Of a stretch of 39,198 nt of DNA, positions 7,488-15,448 are shown one piece after another. The translations under genes were made by a program, and so were the position numbers. Origin of the DNA: Verrucomicrobiota bacterium (GTDB taxonomy: Bacteria > Verrucomicrobiota > Verrucomicrobiia > Chthoniobacterales > Chthoniobacteraceae); the NCBI GenBank assembly GCA_003402745.1, contig QQND01000022.1:1-39198 (forward strand), given 5' to 3'. Numbering within the stretch: the stretch's first letter is position 1; each line of letters begins with the position of its first letter. The notes below the pieces were generated by a model, which was not told the origin of the DNA, did not search any database, and was given only the letters and a program-made list of their open reading frames with translations.

Positions 7488-8492
7488 GAGGAAACTATGG
7501 AAACGAGTAGTGCTAGTTCTGAGCTCCGTTCTATCGGGTCCGTCGAGGTCGAGATGGCGCCAGCGCACGACTGCAGCGGCATATTTAAGGACACCGGCCC
7601 AGGGGGTGGTAAAGAGGTTGGTAAAGAGCTAGGTAAAGGGGGGGGCACGCCTGGGGCGTTCAGTAGTGGTGGGGCTGTTCTGAGGATACGGCCCGTGGAA
7701 CAACGCTATTGGCTGGATCTTAAAGAGCTTTGGTTGTTTCGAGATCTGCTTTGGTCGCTGGCTTCCCGTGATCTTAAGCTACGTTACCGCCAGACTGCAC
7801 TTGGCGTTCTCTGGGTGGTTTTTCAGCCCGTTGCCGGAGCTGGTATTTTTGCTGTTGTCTTCGGATGGGTCGCGGGATTGGGAACCCAGCAAAAATCCTA
7901 CTTCCTTTTTTCCTTGGCGGGGTTACTCGTCTGGAACGCGTTCCAGTCCACTCTTGGTAAGTCGAGCATGGCGCTGCTGGGCAACGCCACGCTTGTTTCG
8001 AAGGTATATTTTCCACGGCTCTTGCTGCCTCTCTCAACGGTTTTGTCGTCCTTGGTCGACTTTGGCATCGGCTTACTGGTTTTCGCCGTTTCGGCGATTG
8101 TTCTGCAGGCCAAGCCCTCTTGGCCGGGGGTGCTGGCCTTGCCTGTTTGGCTGGCCGCCGCACTCGCCGCAGGCATGGGGATTGGACTTCTCGCTTCGGC
8201 GGTGATGGCGCGTTTTCGCGACGTGCAGCATGCGCTTCCGGTGCTGATGCCTTTCCTCATGTACGCCTCGCCGGTTGCCTACGCGCTCGATGCGGTTCCT
8301 GCGCAGTGGAAACCTGTTTTTCAATGGAACCCCTTGAGCTGGGTCTTGGAGGGAAGTCGGGCTGCTCTTTTGGGAGTGGAGCCGGTGCAGACCTCGTGGG
8401 CGGCGTACGCGTTTGTGTGTTGCTTCCTGATTCTTGCTGCCGGGTTAGTTTCATTCAGGAAAATGGAAAGGAGTTTTGCCGATGTCCTCTAA
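7485..8492 (+). CDS. wzm: ABC-2 type polysaccharide exporter permease (Wzm/TagG-like)
   Basis: A 335-aa permease of the ABC-dependent O-antigen/teichoic acid export family. The conserved cytoplasmic lead-in LKELWLFRDLLWSLASRDLKLRYRQTALGVLW is followed by about six membrane segments and the PMLFP-like region (here MPFLMYASPVAYAL) and FQWNPLSWVLEGSRAALLG; it works with the ATPase encoded next. The first 60 residues are an extra, Gly-rich, low-complexity cytoplasmic extension not usual in the family and containing a GKEVGKELGK repeat. ATG at 7485 has a good GGAGGG; ATG at 7497 is an alternative. The gene overlaps wzt by 11 bp, so the two are translationally coupled. It opens the glycan cluster. 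Confidence 0.92.
   Translation: MEETMETSSASSELRSIGSVEVEMAPAHDCSGIFKDTGPGGGKEVGKELGKGGGTPGAFSSGGAVLRIRPVEQRYWLDLKELWLFRDLLWSLASRDLKLRYRQTALGVLWVVFQPVAGAGIFAVVFGWVAGLGTQQKSYFLFSLAGLLVWNAFQSTLGKSSMALLGNATLVSKVYFPRLLLPLSTVLSSLVDFGIGLLVFAVSAIVLQAKPSWPGVLALPVWLAAALAAGMGIGLLASAVMARFRDVQHALPVLMPFLMYASPVAYALDAVPAQWKPVFQWNPLSWVLEGSRAALLGVEPVQTSWAAYAFVCCFLILAAGLVSFRKMERSFADVL
7608..7637 (+). repeat. 12-bp repeat (two and a half units) in wzm
   Basis: GGTAAAGAGGTT, GGTAAAGAGCTA, GGTAAA in frame encode GKEV-GKEL-GK in the N-terminal extension of the permease. The unit resembles the phase-shifted GGTACGGAGCTT repeat at 1-108, differing at three of twelve positions in the closer copy. Confidence 0.75.
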
Positions 8493-9756
8493 TTCACAAA
8501 CCGCCATCGAGGTACGCTCGCTCTCCAAGCAGTATACCCTGGAGGAGCGCTCCGAAAATTGGTGGAAACCCAAGCCTCGTTCGACGTTTCGGGCGTTGGA
8601 AGACGTCTCTTTTAAAATCGCTCCCGGCGATGTAGCGGGAATTATAGGGAGAAACGGGGCTGGTAAAAGCACGCTGCTGAAAATCCTCACAAGAATTACT
8701 TCCCCAACTTGCGGAGCTGCTGATCTTTATGGGCGTGTCGGCAGCCTTCTTGAGGTCGGCACGGGCTTTCATCCAGAGCTTACGGGGCGCGAGAATATTT
8801 TTCTAAACGGGGCCATTCTGGGAATGCGCAGGGCTGAGATTCGGGCTGAATTTGACGCGATCGTGGCATTCTCCGGAGTGGAGCGTTTTTTGGAGACGCC
8901 TGTGAAGCGCTACTCAAGCGGCATGTACGTGCGGCTTGCTTTTGCGGTGGCGGCACACCTGCGCTCTGAAATTCTTCTGATTGATGAGGTTCTGGCGGTT
9001 GGGGATGTTGAGTTCCAAAAACGCTGCCTTGGAAAAATGCGGGATGTTGCACGCAGCGGGCGGACCGTTTTGTTTGTAAGTCACCATTTGCAGTCTGTGA
9101 CCGCTTTATGCAACCGGCTGCTGGTGTTGGAGGCGGGGCGACTGGTTCATGATGGAGGCGTGCAATCAGGGGTGGAGCGCTACATCGCAGGTTTGCATCA
9201 GAACAGCCCGGGAATGCTGGCAAAGGCCAACCGCCCCGGCTCAGGCGAACTGCGCGTGGTCAAGGCTGCACCCGAAAAACAATTTTATGAATGCGCTGAA
9301 CTCAAATGCGTCCACTTCTCCATTGAGCAGCGGAAGCCGTTTGGCGGACACTTTTTCGTCTCCCTGCACATTGTTGATTCAGTCGGCACCGTTTTAGTCC
9401 AGTGCGATTCGAGGCTTAAAGGGCAGTGGTTTGACTCCGCTGAATCGATGGATTTTGAATTCACCATTCAAACCCCCTGGCTCAAGCCTGGCTCCTACAG
9501 AGTCGACATCTTTGTCTGCGCCTCTGGCTTGTTGGACATGTGCGAACATGCCTGCCTCATGGAGGTTCTTCCTCTGCTGCCCTATTCTGGAGCTGTCGGG
9601 GAGGAGGCGACTGTCAACGGCATCGTTTTCGCAGACTTCGCCTTAAAGCAGACCTTAGTCAGGGCCACCCCAGGAAACAGCATATCTCCAGCGGGATTCA
9701 AGGAAACTAAAAACGCGCCCGGGGCAGTGGTTGAACCAATTAACTCAACCCATTGA
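8482..9756 (+). CDS. wzt: ABC exporter ATPase with C-terminal glycan-recognition domain (Wzt-like)
   Basis: A 424-aa ATPase energising polysaccharide export with the preceding permease. The nucleotide-binding domain shows GRNGAGKST (Walker A, about residue 57), VGSLLEVGTGFHPELTGREN typical of this subfamily, YSSGMYVRLAFA (signature, about 145), ILLIDEVLAVGD (Walker B) and FVSHH (switch His). After residue about 250 comes a beta-sandwich-like domain of the Wzt C-terminal type, known in E. coli O8/O9a to bind the modified non-reducing end of the finished chain. ATG at 8482 with AAAGGAG upstream is preferred over TTG at 8476. The presence of the C-terminal domain predicts that the chain carries a terminal cap. 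Confidence 0.92.
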   Translation: MSSNSQTAIEVRSLSKQYTLEERSENWWKPKPRSTFRALEDVSFKIAPGDVAGIIGRNGAGKSTLLKILTRITSPTCGAADLYGRVGSLLEVGTGFHPELTGRENIFLNGAILGMRRAEIRAEFDAIVAFSGVERFLETPVKRYSSGMYVRLAFAVAAHLRSEILLIDEVLAVGDVEFQKRCLGKMRDVARSGRTVLFVSHHLQSVTALCNRLLVLEAGRLVHDGGVQSGVERYIAGLHQNSPGMLAKANRPGSGELRVVKAAPEKQFYECAELKCVHFSIEQRKPFGGHFFVSLHIVDSVGTVLVQCDSRLKGQWFDSAESMDFEFTIQTPWLKPGSYRVDIFVCASGLLDMCEHACLMEVLPLLPYSGAVGEEATVNGIVFADFALKQTLVRATPGNSISPAGFKETKNAPGAVVEPINSTH

Positions 9757-9896
9757 GCATGAGACGGATTGCGGCTGGGTATCAATTTAGAAGCCCGCAC
9801 CATGGAAGGTAAAATGCTGTCTCTGATGAACTTCTTTTAGGGGGCGCAGTCAGAATGGAAAATGCCTCCGGCACGGGTACAGAGGGGGAAGACTTT

Positions 9897-10823
9897 ATGA
9901 AAAGGTTGAATGCGTATGTGCTGGCGGCGGACCCGACCTGGCTTGAACATAGCGTGCGAACTTATTATCCGCACGTGCACCGGATCGTGGTCTCCTACGA
10001 CAGGTCGGGAAGGGGATGGACGGGAGCCCCCATTCCGGTGGAGGAATGTATCAGCCGCTTGAGGGCCATCGACGGTGAGGACAAAATGCAGTTCGTACCC
10101 GGGCACTTCTCCGCTCCGGTCAAAGATCCCATGGAGAATGATACGCTTCAAAGAAACACCGCATTGGATCTTGCGGGGCAGGGCGCGGATTGGGTTCTCC
10201 AATTGGACACGGACGAGTGGTTGCCAAGTTGGGGGCCTTTTTACGCCGCGCTGCGGCGTGCAGAGGCACTTGGACTTTCTGCCTTGGAATGGCCAATGCG
10301 GGTGCTCTACCGCCGTTTGGCTGATGGTGAGTTTCTCGAGGTATGTGCGGTTGGCGGACTCGATCATTTTGAATACATCGCTCCAGTGGCCGTGCGTTCC
10401 GGGTCGCATTTGGTGCATTCCAGGCGCACCGAGGGAAGGTTTTTGCGATCCGTGGTACGCGGTGATCAACATAGCATTCAGCTTAAACGGCCCATAGAGA
10501 CGAGGGAAGTCAGGGAGAGGCTTTTGGATTCGAGCGAGGCGATCGTTCATAATTCGTGGGCAAGGTCTCCGGCAGAGCTTCGGCGTAAACTTGCCTCCTG
10601 GTCGCACTCCGGATTGCGGGCCTGGCTCTATTACGGGGGACGGTGGCTGCCATCGGTCTGGGTGTGGCCTTGGATGCGAAATATTCATCCATTTTTTGGG
10701 GAAGTCTGGCCCGCACTGCGGCGATATCCGCATCAACTGCCTTCCACGCGTGGTAGCAGGCGAGAGTGGGAGCAAAACGCTGCGGATTCACCCGCACGGG
10801 CGGAAGGCAATGCGATTCAATAA
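9897..10823 (+). CDS. Glycosyltransferase, GT2-like
   Basis: A 308-aa protein opening MKRLNAYVLAADPTWLEHSV, with a short acidic motif LDTDEW at about residue 103 in the place of the metal-binding DxD of GT-A transferases, and RIVVSYDRSG as the first strand region. It resembles GT2-related enzymes annotated as glycosyltransferase family 2 or family 92-like in surface glycan clusters. ATG at 9897 with GAGGGGGA upstream is preferred over ATG at 9855, which has no ribosome site. It lies 140 bp after wzt and 18 bp before the next transferase. Donor and acceptor are unknown. Confidence 0.75.
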   Translation: MKRLNAYVLAADPTWLEHSVRTYYPHVHRIVVSYDRSGRGWTGAPIPVEECISRLRAIDGEDKMQFVPGHFSAPVKDPMENDTLQRNTALDLAGQGADWVLQLDTDEWLPSWGPFYAALRRAEALGLSALEWPMRVLYRRLADGEFLEVCAVGGLDHFEYIAPVAVRSGSHLVHSRRTEGRFLRSVVRGDQHSIQLKRPIETREVRERLLDSSEAIVHNSWARSPAELRRKLASWSHSGLRAWLYYGGRWLPSVWVWPWMRNIHPFFGEVWPALRRYPHQLPSTRGSRREWEQNAADSPARAEGNAIQ

Positions 10824-10841
10824 GCAGTTGAAGGTACCCGA

Positions 10842-11837
10842 ATGAAACCCAAAGTCGTCGTCATTATTGTCATCTGGAATGGAGTGGAGGACACCCTGGA
10901 GTGTCTGAGTTCGCTCCTTCAGGACGGATATCCAAACTTTGAAATTGTCATTGTAGACAATGGCTCCACCGATGGGTCTGCGGAGACGTTGCAAGAAAAG
11001 AAATTCCCAGTACGGATCTTAAGGGCGGCAGGCAATATGGGGTTTACGGGAGGGAACAACCTTGGACTGGCCGAAGCGCAACGTCTGGGTGCCCAGTATG
11101 TTTTTCTTTTAAACAACGACACGACCTTGGAGCAGGGAGCCATTGGGGCTTTGGTGGAGGCGGCTGAGACCAGAGAAGGACTTGGGATCTGTGCTCCTGT
11201 GATGCATTACTTTGACGAACCCAGCAGGATCTGGTTCGCGGGCTCCCGACTTTCCCTGCCCCGCGCTGAGGCTCTCCATGATGGTTCACTCCATCCCAGT
11301 CGTTCGAGAGCCCCCTATCATGTCCCGTGGGTTAGCGGTTGTGCGATGCTTGTACGGATGGTCGCCATGGAGCAGGTGGGTGGCTTCGACGAACGCTTTT
11401 TTCTGACGTGGGAAGACGTTGACTGGTGCGTTCGGATGCGGGCGCAGGGTTGGTTTGTGATGGTCGTTCCAAAGGCCCGTATTTTTCACAAGTGTGCCAG
11501 GTCGGGAATGCGGTTGAAAGGAATCCGCAGCTACTATGCGGTGCGAAACAGCCTTCTTCTCGCCGCCAAACATGCTGGGATTGGATATTTCAGCGCATTA
11601 TTCTTTGTCTTGGCGAGGCATCTCAGAGGTGCTTTCCGTGGGAAATCTAAAGAGCGCAGAGAAGAGTTTCATACCACCATGGAGGGTTTGCGCGATCATC
11701 TTTTAGGGCGATATGGTAGTCGTCCTAGCCCGTCAAAAGTTTTGACGACCGGGAGAAACGCTGGGGAGAGGAAAAACGAAAAAGGTCTGGAGAAAAGGGG
11801 CGTAAGTGCGAACCGTGCGGAAGGGCGGGAGTCCTGA
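10842..11837 (+). CDS. Glycosyltransferase family 2 (rhamnosyltransferase-like)
   Basis: A 331-aa GT2 enzyme. VVIIVIWNG and VDNGSTDGS mark the nucleotide-binding half, GNMGFTGGNNLGL and LLNNDTTLE the donor and metal site, and FFLTWEDVDWCVRMRAQGW the acceptor/catalytic-base region, the layout of WbbL-type rhamnosyltransferases that act on cytosolic lipid-linked chains. The C-terminal 60 residues are basic and probably peripheral. AAGG about 9 bases before ATG is a weak ribosome site. The deoxysugar assignment is by resemblance only; no dTDP-rhamnose genes are in the window. Confidence 0.88.
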   Translation: MKPKVVVIIVIWNGVEDTLECLSSLLQDGYPNFEIVIVDNGSTDGSAETLQEKKFPVRILRAAGNMGFTGGNNLGLAEAQRLGAQYVFLLNNDTTLEQGAIGALVEAAETREGLGICAPVMHYFDEPSRIWFAGSRLSLPRAEALHDGSLHPSRSRAPYHVPWVSGCAMLVRMVAMEQVGGFDERFFLTWEDVDWCVRMRAQGWFVMVVPKARIFHKCARSGMRLKGIRSYYAVRNSLLLAAKHAGIGYFSALFFVLARHLRGAFRGKSKERREEFHTTMEGLRDHLLGRYGSRPSPSKVLTTGRNAGERKNEKGLEKRGVSANRAEGRES

Positions 11838-12015
11838 ACCCGTTGCATTCATTTTTTTGTTTGAAAGCAAATGCTACGGCTATTTGCGCAGTGGAGGGAA
11901 GTCCGGCGAGTTTCAGCGCCTGCGCTCGCGGTGTTGCGTGTGTTTCTGCTGCATTTAGCGTGGCTGTATTTTGTCCCGTTCGCGCATTCGCGGGGCTGGG
12001 TTTGGAGGTTGCTTG

Positions 12016-13149
12016 ATGGAGAAGAAGCTTATTTTTGTGAATCCTCTTGGCGAGTGTTTCACCCCTACGGTGAGTGGTTCCAGGGCGACGTGGATCTGGG
12101 AAATGTGCAGGGCTGCCCAAGAGTTCGGGATTGAGCCGTGGGTGTTGACTGAGGACGCTTCAGCTGAGTGCCTCCCCTGGGGCCGCACTGTTAAAATGAG
12201 TTGTCCCTCGCTTCTGGAAAAACGGTTTTTGGCAAAGCACCGCTGCCGTGGTGACTTGACTCCTGCGCTTCAGAAAAAGTGGATTGAGACCCTTTTCCTA
12301 ACCATCCGAAAAAAGCAATGGCACCGTGCCACCTTTGTTTTTCACGATGCTCCGGAAACGGTTTGGTTTTTGCGGGCTAGTTTTCCGGAAGCTCAACTTA
12401 TCCACTTATTTCACAAAGCCGCTCACTGTTCCTCGGATGTCAGAAAAGGGTTCGCGTCGAGTGTGGACGTGGCAATGGCCGTTAGTGCGGATTGTGCGCG
12501 CTGGAATGAGGGGTATTTTGGCTGCGCGATTCATATTCTGCGCAACGGGGTTGACTCAAAGCGGTTTGTTCCATTGCAAAAAACAAAAAAAGACCGACCG
12601 CTGATTGGATTTGTAGGCAGCACGAGTCGTCAAAAAGCGCCAGATCTCCTACTCCGCGCGGCATTGCGCTTGGCGGAGGGGTTTAATGGATTTGACCTTC
12701 AAGTTTTGGGTTCGTGTTCTGAGGGAATCCCTCAAAAAAACGCTTATCAGGAACTTCTGGAAGCACTGGCATGCCGATTGGAGCAGCGTGGGGTCTCAGT
12801 CGAACGGCCGGGCTTTGTCAATCGGCTTGCGTTGCCGCGGTTGTTGGCAAGGGCCGATATCCATGTCGTTCCTTCGCGCTGTGAGGATCCCTGCCCAATG
12901 AGTGTGCTGGAGGGAATGGCTACCGGCCAGGCCACGGTTGCGGCCGCCTGTGGAGGAATTCCCGAAATAGTGGGTTCGGCAGGGTTTTTATTTGAGAGGG
13001 ATGACATTTTTGGACTCGAGGCGCGGCTGCGGGTTTTACTTCAAAACGAGGAGCTTCGGGACTCCTACGGTCGGCGGGCAAGGGAGCGGGCCCAACAAAG
13101 GCCGTGGTCCTTGGTGTGCGGAGAATTGATGGAGATCGTTAATTTCTGA
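12016..13149 (+). CDS. Glycosyltransferase family 4
   Basis: A 377-aa GT-B fold enzyme. The C-terminal half holds PLIGFVGSTSRQKAPDLLLRAA (donor domain start), DIHVVPSRCEDPCPMSVLEGMATGQ and AACGGIPEIV, the region binding the sugar nucleotide. The acidic pair in the E-x7-E motif is present as D-x7-E. ATG at 12016 with TGGAGG upstream is chosen; an upstream TTG at 11971 has no support. A 178-bp gap separates it from the preceding gene, the largest inside the cluster, so a separate promoter is possible. The next gene begins 5 bp after its stop. Confidence 0.86.
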   Translation: MEKKLIFVNPLGECFTPTVSGSRATWIWEMCRAAQEFGIEPWVLTEDASAECLPWGRTVKMSCPSLLEKRFLAKHRCRGDLTPALQKKWIETLFLTIRKKQWHRATFVFHDAPETVWFLRASFPEAQLIHLFHKAAHCSSDVRKGFASSVDVAMAVSADCARWNEGYFGCAIHILRNGVDSKRFVPLQKTKKDRPLIGFVGSTSRQKAPDLLLRAALRLAEGFNGFDLQVLGSCSEGIPQKNAYQELLEALACRLEQRGVSVERPGFVNRLALPRLLARADIHVVPSRCEDPCPMSVLEGMATGQATVAAACGGIPEIVGSAGFLFERDDIFGLEARLRVLLQNEELRDSYGRRARERAQQRPWSLVCGELMEIVNF

Positions 13150-13154
13150 AATTC

Positions 13155-14306
13155 ATGCGCTTCTGTTTTGTCATGCTCCCTTTTGAGTACTACTCACCCG
13201 TAAGCGGTGGAGCGATTGCAACGGTGACGATGAACGTGGTCCGAGAGATTTTAAAGAAGGGGCATGAGGCTGTGGTGCTAACCGCCGACGACGGCCAACC
13301 CCTTTACACAGCAGGAGAGGTCCGTCGGCTTCCTCTGGAGATTCATGGGCTGCTGGGAGGATTTGTGTCCCACGTGGAAGCTCGGGTTCGACATTGGGAT
13401 TGGCCTAATCAGGGTCGCTTCTGGAGGGCGGTCCGCCGGGAGCTCAGAAGCGTGAGTCCGGATGTCGTAGTTCTTGCGAATGACTTAGTAGGGGCGTCGG
13501 AGGTTCGCAAAGTTTTGCCTGGGGTGCGTGTGGTGGTGTGGGTGCACAACGAGTGCCACTCCAGCGGCGATATGATTTCCGGGCTGGCCTCGAGCGACGT
13601 ATTTTTGAGCTGCAGTCAGTATATTCAAAATTGGCTTCTGGAAAAATGTAAGGTTCCTCAAGCGCTTGTGCACACTGCCTATGCGGGGGTGGATGGGGAT
13701 GTCTTTTTTCCCGGCAAACAAGAAAGAACCCAGGGCCTGCGCCTTTTGTTCACAGGGAGGCTGGATCCGAATAAAGGGGTGGATTTGGCGGTGGAAGTTG
13801 TGCGGAAATTAAAAAAATCGGGACTGCCGGTTTCTTTGACTGTAGCGGGCCATTCTTGGTTTTATCCGCGCGCAGGAGCTGGGGCTGATCCTTTTTTTAA
13901 AAAACTGCGAAAAGCGATGACGGAAGTGGAGGTGGACTGGCTGGGACATGTGCCCAGGCGCTGGATTCCGTTGGTAATGAGAGAGCACGATATTTCCTTG
14001 GTCATTTCGCGTTCTCAGGAACCTTTCGGGTTGGTGGTGTTGGAGGCCATGGCCTCTGGGTTGGCGGTAATGGCTTCTCCGCATGGTGGCTTGAGCGAGG
14101 CATGCGGGGAGGCCGGGATTTTCGTGGATCCAGAGGACACGTCGCAAATCGCTCAAAAACTCGAGGTCTTCTGTGCTGACAGGGGCCAGCTCCGGGCATG
14201 GCAGCGGCGCTCTATTGAGCGGGCAGCAAGGGCCAAATGGCGCTCTACTGCAGACGTTCTTTTGAGGGTGTCAGGACAGCGGGAGGCACACACTTTGGGG
14301 GCTTGA
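13155..14306 (+). CDS. Glycosyltransferase family 4
   Basis: A 383-aa GT-B enzyme. N-terminal FEYYSPVSGGAIATVTMNV is the glycine-rich acceptor loop; LLFTGRLDPNKGVDLAVEVV opens the donor domain; SRSQEPFGLVVLEAMASGLAV holds a perfect E-x7-E, the retaining catalytic signature of the family. The 5-bp gap from the previous stop implies coupling. Its stop at 14306 lies 86 bp before the next start, an interval that stays open in the frame of the next gene. Confidence 0.9.
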   Translation: MRFCFVMLPFEYYSPVSGGAIATVTMNVVREILKKGHEAVVLTADDGQPLYTAGEVRRLPLEIHGLLGGFVSHVEARVRHWDWPNQGRFWRAVRRELRSVSPDVVVLANDLVGASEVRKVLPGVRVVVWVHNECHSSGDMISGLASSDVFLSCSQYIQNWLLEKCKVPQALVHTAYAGVDGDVFFPGKQERTQGLRLLFTGRLDPNKGVDLAVEVVRKLKKSGLPVSLTVAGHSWFYPRAGAGADPFFKKLRKAMTEVEVDWLGHVPRRWIPLVMREHDISLVISRSQEPFGLVVLEAMASGLAVMASPHGGLSEACGEAGIFVDPEDTSQIAQKLEVFCADRGQLRAWQRRSIERAARAKWRSTADVLLRVSGQREAHTLGA

Positions 14307-14392
14307 TACAGCAAGGAAGCTTAAGGAGGGCGTGCTGGAGGCTGCAGCGTGGGTGGTTTTCGAGGTGCAAAACAAAAGGCAAAGGGGGTTGT

Positions 14393-15448
14393 GTGAATAT
14401 CGCGATGTGTTCCTTATATCTGCCTGGTGGCAGTAAGATCGGCGTTGGTTATCAGGTCCACCACATGGCAAATCAAATGGTGCTTAGAGGCCACAGTGTG
14501 ACGGTGTTTTCACAGTGCGACTCTGGCGAGGGAAGGCTGTACAACCTGGTGCAGGTGAAGCAAAAAAAAAGGCTTCGCACCTTTGGGTTCGCCTGGGATT
14601 TAAGACGAATTGATTTCTCCAGATTCGACGTTTTGCACGCCCATGGGGACGATTGGTTTCTTTGGAACAAGCCGCTTCCCCGCCATATTCACACCTATCA
14701 CGGATCTTGTTTCGCGGAGTTTCAGCATCAAAAAGGACTGCGTGAGAGGTTAAGGATGCTCGCGCTTGCCTTGTGCGAATATGGATCGACGCATCTTTGC
14801 GACGAGAGTGTAGCGGTGTCGGAAAATACGCGGAGCTATCTTCCCTCGATTGGGCTGGTCATTCCAAACGGTGTGGACTTGGACCGGTTTTATCCGGGCC
14901 TTAAGAAGGCTCCGGTGCCGACTATTTTGTTTGTGGGGACGATCCGTGGAAGAAAGCGCGGCGCGGCACTTTTGGAGGCGTTTTCTGCGGTTGTTTTAAA
15001 ACAAATTCCCGAAGCCGTCTTGTGGGTGGTCTGTGAAGAACCCGTTTCAGGACCGAATGTCCATTGGTTTGGGCGGGTCCCCGAAATGGTTTTGTGCGAG
15101 CTTTACCGGCAGGCGTGGGCATTCTGCCTGCCAAGCACCTATGAGGGGTTTGGAGTGCCATACATTGAAGCCATGGCATCTGGGACAGCCGTGGTTGCAA
15201 CGCCAAATAAAGGTGCTGTCGAGGTACTTCGGGGGGGCACGCGGGGTCTGATTGTTTCTGAAAAGGAGCTTGGCCGCGGGTTGATCCGCATCCTTCGCGA
15301 TGAAACCCTCCGGCGCTATTTAGAAAAAGAGGGGTTACGGGAGGCGCGGCGGTACGATTGGGGGCGCGTCTGCGAGGCCTATGAAAAACTATATGGTCTT
15401 CCCCGAATGCAATGCACCCAGCCTCAAGCGCGGGAGGCAAAACGATGA
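14393..15448 (+). CDS. Glycosyltransferase family 4
   Basis: A 351-aa GT-B enzyme. After the start come VNIAMCSLYLPGGSKIGVGY and later HTYHGS, VIPNGVDLDRFYP, ILFVGTIRGRKRGAALLEAF, and LPSTYEGFGVPYIEAMASG with the E-x7-E pair. GTG at 14393, preceded by AAAGGGGG, is preferred because the 52 codons upstream of it overlap the previous gene and do not look like this family; ATG at 14405 is possible. The stop overlaps the next start in ATGA, a strong sign of coupled translation. Confidence 0.88.
   Translation: MNIAMCSLYLPGGSKIGVGYQVHHMANQMVLRGHSVTVFSQCDSGEGRLYNLVQVKQKKRLRTFGFAWDLRRIDFSRFDVLHAHGDDWFLWNKPLPRHIHTYHGSCFAEFQHQKGLRERLRMLALALCEYGSTHLCDESVAVSENTRSYLPSIGLVIPNGVDLDRFYPGLKKAPVPTILFVGTIRGRKRGAALLEAFSAVVLKQIPEAVLWVVCEEPVSGPNVHWFGRVPEMVLCELYRQAWAFCLPSTYEGFGVPYIEAMASGTAVVATPNKGAVEVLRGGTRGLIVSEKELGRGLIRILRDETLRRYLEKEGLREARRYDWGRVCEAYEKLYGLPRMQCTQPQAREAKR

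Noticed and set aside
9801-9839. Twelve-codon frame before the GT2-like gene (MEGKMLSLMNFF)
   Set aside because: No ribosome site and no link to the downstream start; no sign of attenuation structure.
11871-12134. 87-aa frame in the gap before the first GT4 gene
   Set aside because: No ribosome site, overlaps the start of a supported gene, and the sequence has no recognisable fold features.
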